A stretch of 64,000 nt of DNA from positions 186,001 to 250,000 of the forward strand of contig NZ_JBPPLZ010000006.1 in NCBI RefSeq assembly GCF_051535235.1, written 5' to 3'. Each line of letters begins with the position of its first letter. Position 1 is the first letter of the stretch. The notes beneath the pieces are model-generated. The model was not told where the DNA came from. It made no database searches and worked only from the letters and a program-made list of their open reading frames with translations. The position numbers were made by a program, and so were the translations under genes. Below, piece by piece: positions 1 through 8,495 of this stretch. Source of the stretch: Nitrobacter sp051535235 (GTDB taxonomy: Bacteria; Pseudomonadota; Alphaproteobacteria; Rhizobiales; Xanthobacteraceae).

Positions 1-178
1 GTTGAAGCTGATCGAGCGGACCGAGCCGAACGTGCTCGTCAAAGGCGGGGATTATTCGCTCGAACAGGTCGTCGGTCAGGAATTCGTTACCGCGCGGGGC
101 GGCGAGGTCGTGCTGATCGATATTCTGCAGGGCTTCAGCACGACGTCTTTGGTGAAGCGCGCGGGAGGCAGGGCATGA
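1..178 (+). CDS. hldE: Bifunctional heptose kinase/adenylyltransferase HldE, C-terminal fragment
   Basis: Only the last 58 codons are in the window; the gene starts upstream. The visible tail carries VLVKGGDY followed by GGEVVLIDIL and ends with STTSLVKRA. In the HldE/RfaE family this is the C-terminal nucleotidyltransferase domain that converts heptose 1-phosphate to ADP-heptose for lipopolysaccharide inner core synthesis in the cytoplasm. Its stop codon overlaps an ATG (ATGA at 175-178) that opens a 22-codon frame leading into the next gene, so transcription as one unit is likely. The kinase domain cannot be judged from here, and a stand-alone adenylyltransferase (RfaE2) is the alternative. 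Confidence 0.8.
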   Translation, partial: LKLIERTEPNVLVKGGDYSLEQVVGQEFVTARGGEVVLIDILQGFSTTSLVKRAGGRA

Positions 179-243
179 AAGCCTTGTTCCCCGGCGGCCG
201 GCGCTTTTCCGCTCCGTTTGCGATCCGGGCTATCGCCTCATGA
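175..243 (+). other. 22-codon open frame bridging hldE and the epimerase gene
   Basis: An ATG overlapping the hldE stop (ATGA, 175-178) opens a 22-codon frame. Its TGA (241-243) in turn overlaps the ATG of the next gene (ATGA, 240-243). The peptide starts MKALFPGGRRF and resembles nothing I know. Two back-to-back ATGA overlaps look like a device for translational coupling rather than a functional peptide. Chance is possible in DNA of this composition. Confidence 0.3.
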
Positions 244-2147
244 CCCGGCATCTGAAGTTTACCTCGCGCAATGTCCTGATTGCGCTGCATGACCTCGTGA
301 CAGTCGTGGCGGCGCTGCTCGTGAGCTGTTACTTCCGTTTCGACGACCGTGAATTTGCCCTGCGCCTGCCGTTGCTCCTGAAGGCGCTGCCCTATTTCCT
401 CGTCATCAGTCTCGTTGTCTTTTATGTCTTCAACCTGACGACGACGAAATGGCGGTTCATTTCTCTCGTGGACGCCCTCAACATCGTCAAGGCGTCATCG
501 GTTCTGGGATTCGTCGTTCTTGTCTTCGACTATGTCGTCGTCGCGCCCAATCTCTACGGCACATTCTTTCTCGGAAAGAAGACGATCATACTGTACTGGC
601 TGTTGCAGATATTCCTGCTCGCAGCGACGCGCTTCACCTATCGGTATTTCCGCTACAGGCGCACCCTTTTTCACGTCAAGGCCGACGACGCGACGCCGGC
701 CATCGTGATCGGCCGTGCCGCGGATGCCGAAATTCTCTTGCGTTCGGTCGAGAGCGGCGCGGTCAAGCACTTGCGGCCGATCGGCCTGCTGTCGCCGTCG
801 GCCGCCGACATCGGTCAGACGATACGCGGGGTGCCGGTCCTTGGCGCAGTGGACAAGCTCGAAGACGTGATCACGGACTTCGCCGAGCGGCGCAGCGCGA
901 TCAAGCGCATCATCATGACGCCCTCGGCATTCGAGCCCGAAGCCCAGCCCGAGGCGGTTCTCGCGCGGGGCCGCAAGCTAGGCCTGAAGGTCAGCCGGTT
1001 GCCGTCGCTCGGCGAGGAAGGCGATATTCCGCGCCTGACGCCGGTTGCCGTCGAGGATCTCCTGCTTCGCCCGAGCCGCACCATCGACTACGAGCGGCTC
1101 GGCGGGCTGATCAAGGACAAGTCGATCGTCGTGACCGGCGGCGGCGGATCGATCGGATCCGAAATCTGCAAACGAGTCGTGACGTTCGGCGCGAGCCGGC
1201 TGCTGATCATCGAGAATTCCGAACCTGCGCTCTACGCGATCATGGAGGAGTTGGGGACGAGAACCCGGGCCGCCGTCGTGGAGGGCCGCATCGCCGACAT
1301 TCGCGACCGCGAGCGGCTGATGCGTCTGATGAACGAATTCAGGCCCGACATCGTGTTCCATGCGGCGGCGCTCAAACACGTACCCATTCTCGAGCGCGAC
1401 TGGAGCGAAAGCGTCAAGACCAACATTTTCGGTTCTGTCAACGTCGCCGATGCGGCGCTGGCGGCGGGCGCCGAGGCCATGGTGATGATTTCGACCGACA
1501 AGGCGATCGAGCCGGTCTCGATGCTCGGACTGACCAAACGTTTTGCCGAAATGTACTGCCAGGCGCTCGATCGCGAGTTGGCGCAGCGCGCCGACGACAA
1601 GATTCCGATGCGCCTGATTTCGGTCCGCTTCGGCAATGTGCTGGCGTCGAACGGATCGGTGGTGCCGAAATTCAAGGCGCAGATCGAAGCCGGCGGGCCG
1701 GTGACCGTCACGCATCCCGACATGGTTCGCTATTTCATGACGATCCGCGAAGCGTGCGATCTCGTTATCACCGCGGCGAGCCATGCGGCGATGCCGGAAC
1801 GGCACGACGTATCGGTGTATGTGCTGAACATGGGCCAGCCGGTGAAGATCGTCGATCTCGCCGAACGCATGATCAGCCTGTCCGGCCTGCAACCCCACCA
1901 CGACATCGAAATCGTCTTTACCGGCGTGCGGCCGGGCGAGCGGTTGAATGAAATCCTGTTTGCGAGCGAGGAGCCGACGATCGAGATCGGCCTGCCGGGG
2001 GTATTGGCCGCGAAGCCGAACGAGCCGCCGATGGACATGCTGCACAAGTGGATCGCGGTTCTTGCGGAAGCCGTCGCCAACGAGGACAAGTCGAAGATCC
2101 GCTCGGTCTTGAAGGACGCTGTGCCGGAATTCGGGGCCCATCCCTGA
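240..2147 (+). CDS. Membrane-anchored nucleotide-sugar epimerase/dehydratase (CapD/WbpM/FlaA1-type)
   Basis: A 635-residue protein with about four hydrophobic segments in residues 10-140, a CoA-binding-like Rossmann region near 150-260, and a catalytic SDR domain from about residue 295. The SDR domain opens with VVTGGGGSIGSEICK, the NAD-binding glycine motif. Further on is STDKAIEPVSMLGLTKR, where Met replaces the usual Tyr of YxxxK, as in large membrane-bound WbpM/CapD 4,6-dehydratases. The likely substrate is a UDP-N-acetylhexosamine used for O-antigen, capsule or glycan synthesis at the inner membrane. The start is fixed by its ATGA overlap with the preceding 22-codon frame. The neighbours are all polysaccharide genes. 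The exact sugar cannot be read from sequence. Confidence 0.88.
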   Translation: MTRHLKFTSRNVLIALHDLVTVVAALLVSCYFRFDDREFALRLPLLLKALPYFLVISLVVFYVFNLTTTKWRFISLVDALNIVKASSVLGFVVLVFDYVVVAPNLYGTFFLGKKTIILYWLLQIFLLAATRFTYRYFRYRRTLFHVKADDATPAIVIGRAADAEILLRSVESGAVKHLRPIGLLSPSAADIGQTIRGVPVLGAVDKLEDVITDFAERRSAIKRIIMTPSAFEPEAQPEAVLARGRKLGLKVSRLPSLGEEGDIPRLTPVAVEDLLLRPSRTIDYERLGGLIKDKSIVVTGGGGSIGSEICKRVVTFGASRLLIIENSEPALYAIMEELGTRTRAAVVEGRIADIRDRERLMRLMNEFRPDIVFHAAALKHVPILERDWSESVKTNIFGSVNVADAALAAGAEAMVMISTDKAIEPVSMLGLTKRFAEMYCQALDRELAQRADDKIPMRLISVRFGNVLASNGSVVPKFKAQIEAGGPVTVTHPDMVRYFMTIREACDLVITAASHAAMPERHDVSVYVLNMGQPVKIVDLAERMISLSGLQPHHDIEIVFTGVRPGERLNEILFASEEPTIEIGLPGVLAAKPNEPPMDMLHKWIAVLAEAVANEDKSKIRSVLKDAVPEFGAHP

Positions 2148-2182
2148 CGGACATCGCCTTCGGCTGATATTCGCGCCCGAGT

Positions 2183-2212
2183 CGTTCACCGTTTCAAGGA
2201 AACGGATGAACG
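2183..2212. terminator. Stem-loop between convergent genes
   Basis: GTTCACCGTTTC and GAAACGGATGAAC pair into a roughly 12-bp stem with one bulged A and an AAG loop. A second short hairpin (GAATC/GATTC) follows at about 2211-2226. There is no T-run, so this may be a boundary structure or mRNA-stabilising element rather than a classical terminator. It lies between the plus-strand epimerase and the minus-strand flippase gene. The core CGTTTCAAGGAAACG recurs exactly at 34948-34962. Confidence 0.45.
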
Positions 2213-2222
2213 AATCTCGGTA

Positions 2223-2284
2223 GATTCTTGATTTGACGCGCTTTCTTCACGTGAATCAGATTCCACTTCGCTCGAAAACGTCAT
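2223..2284 (-). repeat. Dispersed intergenic repeat, copy C
   Basis: Read on the minus strand, this 62-bp element begins with ACGTTTTCGAGCGAAGTGG and ends near CGCGTCAAATCAAGAATCT. It matches the element at 26959-27061 and the coding copy at 14694-14757 at roughly 80 percent by eye. It sits between convergent genes, the usual place for such repeats. Confidence 0.6.
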
Positions 2285-2287
2285 GGA

Positions 2288-3247
2288 TCATTCCGTCAGT
2301 TCGATCGAGGCCGGTCTTTTTTCGGCCCGCTCGACGCTGAAGATCCAGACGAGGCCCCCGAGCGCGCCGACGACAAAAAACACCGCGCCGTACAGCAGCG
2401 AGATGTTGACGCCTTCGCTCGTTGCCAGTCCGGCGTAGCCGAAAATCAGCGCCATGGAAGCCTCGCGCACGCCCCAGCCGGCGATCGAGATCGGCAGCAT
2501 CGTAATCAGCATGACCGGCGGAATGAGCAGGAAGATCTCGCTGAAATGGATCGGCGCGGCGATCGCGCGCACGACGCACCAAGCGATCACGATGGCCTGG
2601 ACATGGATCAGCAGCGACAGAAACGCGATCTTCAGCCCGCGCCCGCGACCGAAAATGGCATGGCCGGTGATGACCGAACAGGCGCGAAGGTGGTTTATCG
2701 CCCGAATGTTCCTGAGCCATGGCCAATGCAGTCTGCCGAGAAGCAGGAAGCCGCCGCCAGCAGCCAGCGCGCCGAAATCGACCAACAGCAGTGCAAGCCG
2801 CCCCTGGGGATCGCCGATCAGCCGGTAACTCCATGGCAGACTGGCGACGATCAGCACGGCAAGCGCGATCAGGCCGATCGCGCGGTCGACGAAGATCGAA
2901 TAGGCCGCCGCGCGCCATCCCGCCGGGCCCTGTCCGACCAGCCAGAGCCGCATGGCGTCGCCGCCGATCGATGAGGGCAGCGTCTGGTTGAAGAACGAGC
3001 CGATCATGCAGTAGCGCACCGCCCGCGCGACCGTGAGCGGCGCGCCGCAGTCGGCGCTGATTTCCCGCCAGCGCAGGGCGCTGACAAGAACCTGCAGCAA
3101 GGTTACGGCGACGGCGAGCGCGATCCATCCCGCGCCGGAAAAACCGAGGCGCGAGACGAGGTCGGAGAAATCGACCTTGCGGAGCGCAAGGTAGAGCAGG
3201 GCAGCCGAGACCAGTATTTTTGCCGTTGAAAGCAGGATCTGGCGCAT
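2288..3247 (-). CDS. YbhN/UPF0104 family membrane protein (lysylphosphatidylglycerol synthase TM-region-like)
   Basis: A 319-residue polytopic membrane protein with about eight hydrophobic segments. It shows the family hallmarks: an N-terminal segment of the form LLYLALRKVDF, an ALRWREI loop after the second helix, and the conserved FFNQTLPSSIGGDAMR loop. A PISIAGWGVREASMA segment comes later. The family shares the flippase-like membrane domain of MprF and has been linked to lipid or polysaccharide transport, but no substrate is known here. It is transcribed opposite to its neighbours inside the polysaccharide block, divergent from the next epimerase. A paralogue lies at 29273-30385. The C-terminal tail is short and charged, and there is no lysyltransferase domain. 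Confidence 0.8.
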   Translation of the reverse strand: MRQILLSTAKILVSAALLYLALRKVDFSDLVSRLGFSGAGWIALAVAVTLLQVLVSALRWREISADCGAPLTVARAVRYCMIGSFFNQTLPSSIGGDAMRLWLVGQGPAGWRAAAYSIFVDRAIGLIALAVLIVASLPWSYRLIGDPQGRLALLLVDFGALAAGGGFLLLGRLHWPWLRNIRAINHLRACSVITGHAIFGRGRGLKIAFLSLLIHVQAIVIAWCVVRAIAAPIHFSEIFLLIPPVMLITMLPISIAGWGVREASMALIFGYAGLATSEGVNISLLYGAVFFVVGALGGLVWIFSVERAEKRPASIELTE

Positions 3248-3467
3248 TGCGCTCGCATGTGCCGGGATTAAGCTGGCCGCCGGAGACCTTCCGGACGATA
3301 GTCGATGGCCCTGTTGCCTTGGTATGGTTTTGGGGAGCGTCTGGCAATAGTCGCGCGACAGGGCGTTTGCGATCCGCTTCGACGTCCTCTGATCGCCGTT
3401 GGCAAAAAAACAGCTACCTTATGGCGGGGCTGCGCACCCGGCCCGGATATCCTGAGGAGGGAATGCT

Positions 3468-4490
3468 CTGAGGAGAGAAATATCGGATCACCCGATACTG
3501 GTCACCGGCGCGGCGGGGTTCATCGGATTTCATGTCGTCGCCCGGCTCCTGGAGCAGGGACGCCCGGTTGTCGGAATCGACAACCTCAACAGCTACTACG
3601 ATCCCGCGCTCAAGGCTGCTCGGCTCGACATCCTGCGCAAGGATCCGCGGTTCCGTTTCGTCAAGGCCGATCTTGCCGATCGCGCGATGACGGCCTCCCT
3701 GTTCGCCGAACATCGCCTTTCGGTCGTGCTCCATCTCGCGGCCCAGGCGGGCGTACGCTATTCGTTGCAAAATCCGGACGCCTACGTCGATTCCAACCTC
3801 GCGGCGTTCGCCAATGTCCTTGAAGGATGCCGGCACGGCGAATGCCCTCACTTGCTGTTCGCTTCGTCGTCCTCCGTTTATGGCGCCAACACGAAACTTC
3901 CGTTTTCCGTCCACGACAACGTCGACCACCCGGTCAGCCTGTATGCGGCGACGAAGAAATCCAACGAACTGATGGCGCATGCCTACAGTCATCTTTACCG
4001 CACGCCGATGACGGGACTGCGCTTCTTCACGGTCTATGGTCCGTGGTACCGGCCTGATATGGCGCTCTACAGGTTCGCCGACGCGATCGTTGGCGGGCAG
4101 CCGATCAGGCTGTTCAATCACGGCAACATGCGGCGGGATTTCACCTATATCGACGACGTCGTTGAGGCCGTTATCCGCCTGATCGATCATGTGCCGCGCG
4201 GCGAAGCGAACGGCGTTCAGGATCCCGGGACGAGTTCAGCCCCCTGGCGAATCTACAACATCGGCAACAACAAGCCGGCGGAATTGATGAGCGTCGTCGC
4301 GCTGCTGGAGAAGGAGTTCGGACGGACGGCCCAAAAGGAGATGCTCCCGATGCAGCCGGGCGACGTGCAGGCCACATTCGCCGATATCGACGATCTCGCG
4401 CGCGACATCGGTTTCCGTCCCTCGACGTCGCTTGAAGACGGCATCCATCGTTTTGCAACCTGGTATTCTCGCTATCATCGGGTCAGTTAG
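3468..4490 (+). CDS. NAD-dependent nucleotide-sugar epimerase (UDP-glucuronate 4-epimerase-like) with a non-canonical start
   Basis: An extended-SDR epimerase of about 340 residues. The frame contains ILVTGAAGFIGFHVV (NAD motif), DNLNSYYDP (typical of UDP-glucuronate epimerases), SSSSVYG, and a catalytic S-Y-K set in YAATKKSNE. The frame is open back to a TGA at 3453-3455 but holds no ATG, GTG or TTG until 3687, about residue 70. Candidate starts are CTG at 3468, 6 nt after GGAGGG, or ATA at 3480, after AGGAGAGAA. ATA occupies the place where MSDHPILV would be expected. ATG at 3463 reads ATG-CTC-TGA in another frame. The probable role is UDP-galacturonate or a related sugar for surface polysaccharide. 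The family is certain; the start is not. Confidence 0.82.
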   Translation: MRREISDHPILVTGAAGFIGFHVVARLLEQGRPVVGIDNLNSYYDPALKAARLDILRKDPRFRFVKADLADRAMTASLFAEHRLSVVLHLAAQAGVRYSLQNPDAYVDSNLAAFANVLEGCRHGECPHLLFASSSSVYGANTKLPFSVHDNVDHPVSLYAATKKSNELMAHAYSHLYRTPMTGLRFFTVYGPWYRPDMALYRFADAIVGGQPIRLFNHGNMRRDFTYIDDVVEAVIRLIDHVPRGEANGVQDPGTSSAPWRIYNIGNNKPAELMSVVALLEKEFGRTAQKEMLPMQPGDVQATFADIDDLARDIGFRPSTSLEDGIHRFATWYSRYHRVS

Positions 4491-4625
4491 CGGTTCGATT
4501 CTGACATTTGCATCCCGACGCATCGTGATCGGTTTCCGGTCGAGTTGGATCATGCCCCCGGAAATTATCGCCTGATCGCATTTTCTTGCGGCGGACCGGT
4601 ATCCACCCCGCCGGAAAATGCTCTA

Positions 4626-6068
4626 ATGGACACATCGGAATGTGGAGACGGTTTTGTGAGTGAGCGCATCATCCCTTTGGTTATGTGCGGCGGCGCGGGA
4701 ACCAGGCTGTGGCCGGCCTCGCGGGAAGGCCGTCCGAAGCAGTTTCTGCCGCTGTTCGGGTCGCGTTCGACGTTTCAGGATACGCTGAGGCGGGTTTCCG
4801 ATCCGGCGCTGTTCGAGCGGCCGATCGTGATCACCAACGCCGCATACCGTTTCATGGTGCTGGAACAACTCGCGGAGATCGGACTTGAGGCGGACATCCT
4901 GCTGGAGCCGGCACGGCGCGATTCCGGACCGGCGATCGCCGCGGGCGCCGTCTTCGCGCAGATGCGCGACAGCGACGCCGTCGTGCTTGCGCTCGCCGCG
5001 GATCATGTGGTGCGCGACACCGATGCGTTCGTCTCGGCGTGCCGTCAGGGCCTCGCCGCCGCGAATGCCGGCCGCATCGTGACCTTCGGCGTCCGGCCGG
5101 AGCGGGCGGCGACCGAGTACGGCTATATCAGTCCGGGGGCGGCGATCGCAGGCGATGTGCGCGCCGTGACGACATTCGTCGAGAAGCCCGATCCGCAAAC
5201 CGCCTCGGGCTATGTCGAAGCGGGTTATCTCTGGAACAGCGGCAACTTCATGTTCCGCGCCGCGGTGCTTCTCGATGAATATCGCAACGTCGATCCCGAG
5301 AGCGTTCGGTCGGTGTCGGATGCTGTGGCCCATGCCGGCCGGGATCTCGGCTTCGTCACGCTCGACCCCGCCGCCTTCGCCAAGGCGCGGGCGATTTCCA
5401 TCGATTACGCAGTGATGGAAAAGACCGAACGCGCCGCCGTGGTGCCGGTCGATTGCGGCTGGTCGGATGTCGGGTCGTGGCACGCGGTGTGGGAATTGTC
5501 GGACAAGGACAGTCAGGGCAACGCGGCGCAAGGGACCGCCGTGTTCGAGGATTCCCGCAACTGCAATATCTCGACGGACAGGGCGCTGGTCGCGCTTGAA
5601 GGCGTCGACGATCTCGTCGTGGTGGCGACGCAGGATGCGGTGCTGGTGTCGCGCCAGAAGGATGCCAACGGGCTGAAGCGCCTGGTCGCGAAACTGAAAG
5701 CCGTCGCGCCGCAGGTCACCGAAGAGCATCTCCGTGTCCATCGGCCGTGGGGCGCCTATCAGTCGATCGACAAGGGCGAGCGGCATCAGGTCAAGCACAT
5801 TACCGTGAAGGCCGGTGAGCGGTTGTCGCTGCAAAAACACCATCATCGCTCGGAGCACTGGATCGTGGTCCGGGGCGCCGCGAAGGTCACGGTGGATGAC
5901 CTCGTCAAGACCGTGCATGAAAACGAGTCGATCTATATTCCGATCGGAGCCACCCACCGGCTGGAAAATCCCGGCAAGATTCCTCTGGAATTGATCGAAG
6001 TACAGACCGGCAGCTACCTTGGCGAGGACGACATTGTAAGGATTGAGGATGACTATCGTCGAAGCTGA
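4626..6068 (+). CDS. manC: Mannose-1-phosphate guanylyltransferase / mannose-6-phosphate isomerase
   Basis: A bifunctional type-II enzyme making GDP-mannose. The N-terminal pyrophosphorylase domain has CGGAGTRLWPASREGRPKQF and later FVEKPDPQT. The C-terminal cupin isomerase domain has RPWGAYQSID and QKHHHRSEHW, with the metal-binding histidines. The length of about 480 residues is normal. Possible starts in frame are ATG 4545, ATG 4626 and GTG 4656. GTG 4656 has the best ribosome site (GGAGA, 7 nt upstream) and gives the family-typical SERIIPLVMCGG start. I give ATG 4626 as a compromise. It follows the epimerase by about 130 bp and is followed by an AT-richer promoter-like gap. Confidence 0.9.
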   Translation: MDTSECGDGFVSERIIPLVMCGGAGTRLWPASREGRPKQFLPLFGSRSTFQDTLRRVSDPALFERPIVITNAAYRFMVLEQLAEIGLEADILLEPARRDSGPAIAAGAVFAQMRDSDAVVLALAADHVVRDTDAFVSACRQGLAAANAGRIVTFGVRPERAATEYGYISPGAAIAGDVRAVTTFVEKPDPQTASGYVEAGYLWNSGNFMFRAAVLLDEYRNVDPESVRSVSDAVAHAGRDLGFVTLDPAAFAKARAISIDYAVMEKTERAAVVPVDCGWSDVGSWHAVWELSDKDSQGNAAQGTAVFEDSRNCNISTDRALVALEGVDDLVVVATQDAVLVSRQKDANGLKRLVAKLKAVAPQVTEEHLRVHRPWGAYQSIDKGERHQVKHITVKAGERLSLQKHHHRSEHWIVVRGAAKVTVDDLVKTVHENESIYIPIGATHRLENPGKIPLELIEVQTGSYLGEDDIVRIEDDYRRS

Positions 6069-6276
6069 GTTGCGGGGGCGAATCAGCTATTCTGTGGAAA
6101 CATTTGTATAGATCCTGTTCCCCGGACGCGGACGTTCTACACGTATCATGTAATTCTTTGAATCAAAACGTGTTGGGATTGTTATTCCTCTAATCGCCAC
6201 GTTCGTTATGGCGTGCTAGGGAGAGCGCACGATCAGGGTTCAGGGATGCCTGGACCGGTCGATTTCGAGGTACCTG
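6069..6276. other. Intergenic region with promoter-like composition
   Basis: About 200 bp, visibly AT-richer than the flanks around 6100-6200 (TCATGTAATTCTTTGAATC and similar runs). It probably carries the promoter for the oxidoreductase / aminotransferase / murJ genes. No confident -35/-10 pair, operator or RNA structure was identified. Confidence 0.3.
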
Positions 6277-7287
6277 ATGAGTTTGAAGCCATCTGCATTG
6301 AAAACTGCAGGGTCGGAGCGTGTGCTGCGTGTCGGCGTGGTCGGCGCCGGTATCATGGGCAGCAATCACGGCCGCGTGCTGTCCGGTCTCGCCGGCGTCA
6401 GGCTCGCCGGCATTGTTGATCCCTTGCTTGCGCACCGCGCTCGTGCGACCGAGCTGATCGGTTGCCGGACGTTCGGGACGTTCGACGAACTGATGGCGGC
6501 CGGCGTCGACGCAGTCACCATCGCGGCGCCGACACACCTTCATTGCGAGTTGGCGCTGGCCTGCATCGAGCGCGGCGTTCACGTTCTGGTCGAGAAACCG
6601 ATCGCCTCGACGGTGGAGGAAGGCTGCAAGATCGTCACCGCTGCCCAGCGCGCCGGTCTCACCTTGATGGTCGGCCATGTCGAGCGCTTCAATCCCGCGG
6701 TCGCCGCCATCAAGCAGGCGATCAAAGGCGAGGATATTCTCTCGATCGCGATCACGCGGGTCGGTCCGTTTCCGCCGCGCATGTCGAATGTCGGTGTCGT
6801 GATCGATCTCGCCGTGCATGACATCGATCTGATCCGCTGGTTCACCGAATCCGAAATCGTTGACGTGCAGCCCCAGCTTTCCAGCGCCGTCGCCGAGCGC
6901 GAGGATATCGCTCTGCTTCAGTTCCGGACCGCGTCGGGCGTGCTTGCGCATATCAATACGAACTGGCTGACGCCGTTCAAGGCCCGCAGCGTCACCGTCG
7001 CCACCCGCGGCAAATACATCATGGGCGACCTGCTGACTCGCCAGGTCACCGAATGCTTCGGATTCCAGCCGGATGGCAGCTATTCGATGCGCCACCTCCC
7101 GGTGGGCCATGATGAACCTTTGCGCGCCGAACTGATCGCGTTCGTCGATGCGGTGCGCTCAGGAAAGGCTCCGGCGGTAAGTGGCGGTGAAGGCGTCGCC
7201 AGCCTCGAGATCGCGATCAAGTGCCTTGAAGCGCCGTCTTCCGTCGCGCCGCCGGTGCGGCCGGCTCCGCGCCGCGTCGCCGGCTGA
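6277..7287 (+). CDS. Gfo/Idh/MocA family oxidoreductase
   Basis: A 336-residue NAD(P)-dependent sugar dehydrogenase. Near the N-terminus is GVVGAGIMGSNHGRVL (Rossmann glycine motif), then PTHLHCELALACIERG and LVEKPIAST, where EKP is the family's active-site lysine motif. DLAVHDIDLIRWF follows, with a catalytic histidine context. The next gene is a sugar aminotransferase, and the pair resembles the WbpB/WbpE or WlbA/WlbC modules that oxidise C3 of a UDP-HexNAc uronate and then transaminate it. That pathway is inferred from pairing only. The C-terminus is a short Pro/Ala/Arg tail after residue 320, probably disordered. Confidence 0.85.
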   Translation: MSLKPSALKTAGSERVLRVGVVGAGIMGSNHGRVLSGLAGVRLAGIVDPLLAHRARATELIGCRTFGTFDELMAAGVDAVTIAAPTHLHCELALACIERGVHVLVEKPIASTVEEGCKIVTAAQRAGLTLMVGHVERFNPAVAAIKQAIKGEDILSIAITRVGPFPPRMSNVGVVIDLAVHDIDLIRWFTESEIVDVQPQLSSAVAEREDIALLQFRTASGVLAHINTNWLTPFKARSVTVATRGKYIMGDLLTRQVTECFGFQPDGSYSMRHLPVGHDEPLRAELIAFVDAVRSGKAPAVSGGEGVASLEIAIKCLEAPSSVAPPVRPAPRRVAG

Positions 7288-7303
7288 TCGTCCAGAGGAC
7301 TGA

Positions 7304-8452
7304 ATGCAGCAGCACATGCCTGCGAAGGCGATTCCATTCATTGATGTCGTCGAACAGCGCCGTCGTCTCGGCAAACGTATCGACGATGCGGTTGCGCGGG
7401 TGCTGACACATTGCCAGTTCATCAACGGTCCCGAGGTCGCACGCCTGGAAGCCGATCTGGCCGCATTCACCGGCGCCCGGCGTGTGGTGGCCTGCGCCAG
7501 CGGCACCGACGCGCTGCTGATGGTGCTGCTGGCGAAAAACGTCGGCCCCGGCGACGCGGTGCTCTGTCCGACATTCACCTTCTGCGCGACCGGCGAGGTC
7601 GTGGCGCTGCTCGGCGCTACGCCGGTGTTCGTCGATGTCGATGAGACGACGTTCAATATCGACGTCGCTTCGCTGAAGAGCGGCATTGCGGTCGCGAAAA
7701 AGCAGGGCCTCCGGCCCAGGGCCATCATTCCCGTCGACCTGTTCGGTCAGCCCGCCGATCATGATGCGGTCGCAGCCGTGGCCGCGGCCGAGGGCATGTT
7801 CGTTCTCGATGACGCCGCGCAAGGGTTCGGCGCGACCTACAAGGGGAAACGGCTGGGTACGTTCGGCCTTGCGACCGCGACCAGTTTCTTCCCCGCCAAG
7901 CCGCTCGGCTGCTATGGCGACGGCGGTGCGATCTTCACCGACGATGACGACCTGGCGGACATGTTGCGCAGCGTGCGCGTGCACGGGCAGGGGTCTGATC
8001 GGTACGACAATGTACGGCTGGGTCTGACCGGGCGCCTCGATACGATGCAGGCGGCGATCCTGATCGAGAAGCTCGGGATATTTCCCGACGAGATTGCGGC
8101 GCGGGACGCGGCGGCGCGGCGTTACAACGAAGCTCTCGGAGACGTTGCGATCGTGCCCCGCGTGGCGGCGGATTGCACGTCGGTATGGGCGCAGTATACC
8201 ATCCGGCTGCCGAACGGGGATCGCGGGGCGCTGGCTTCCGCGCTGAAGGCGCAAGGCATTCCGACTGCGATCTATTATCCGAAGTCGCTGCATCAGCAGA
8301 CCGCGTACCGGAATTTCCCGGTCGCCGCCGCGGGCCTTGCCGTCAGCGAAAGGCTGTCGCGCGAGGTCATCAGCCTGCCCATGCATGCTTACCTTGATGA
8401 ATTGACGCAGGAGCGGATCATCGAGGCTGTGCGCGCCGCGCTTGCGAACTGA
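7304..8452 (+). CDS. DegT/DnrJ/EryC1/StrS family sugar aminotransferase
   Basis: A 382-residue PLP-dependent aminotransferase. It has the fold-type I signature: ASGTDALLMVLLAKNV (phosphate binding), DDAAQGFGA (Asp to the pyridine N), and TSFFPAKPLGCYGDGG, with the Schiff-base lysine in the family motif. FIDVVEQRRRL at the N-terminus is typical of WbpE-like enzymes. It begins 16 bp after the oxidoreductase gene, so the two are probably cotranscribed and act in sequence to make an amino sugar for O-antigen or flagellar glycan. An alternative start is ATG 7316, four codons in. The acceptor sugar is not determinable. Confidence 0.88.
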   Translation: MQQHMPAKAIPFIDVVEQRRRLGKRIDDAVARVLTHCQFINGPEVARLEADLAAFTGARRVVACASGTDALLMVLLAKNVGPGDAVLCPTFTFCATGEVVALLGATPVFVDVDETTFNIDVASLKSGIAVAKKQGLRPRAIIPVDLFGQPADHDAVAAVAAAEGMFVLDDAAQGFGATYKGKRLGTFGLATATSFFPAKPLGCYGDGGAIFTDDDDLADMLRSVRVHGQGSDRYDNVRLGLTGRLDTMQAAILIEKLGIFPDEIAARDAAARRYNEALGDVAIVPRVAADCTSVWAQYTIRLPNGDRGALASALKAQGIPTAIYYPKSLHQQTAYRNFPVAAAGLAVSERLSREVISLPMHAYLDELTQERIIEAVRAALAN

Positions 8453-8495
8453 TTTCGCCATTTTGCGCCGGGAGCCGATCCTGTAGAAACGCCGG

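Noticed and set aside
978..2189. A 403-codon minus-strand frame antisense to the epimerase gene
   Set aside because: Arg/His/Asp-rich composition and no known domain; it mirrors the codon pattern of the plus-strand gene.
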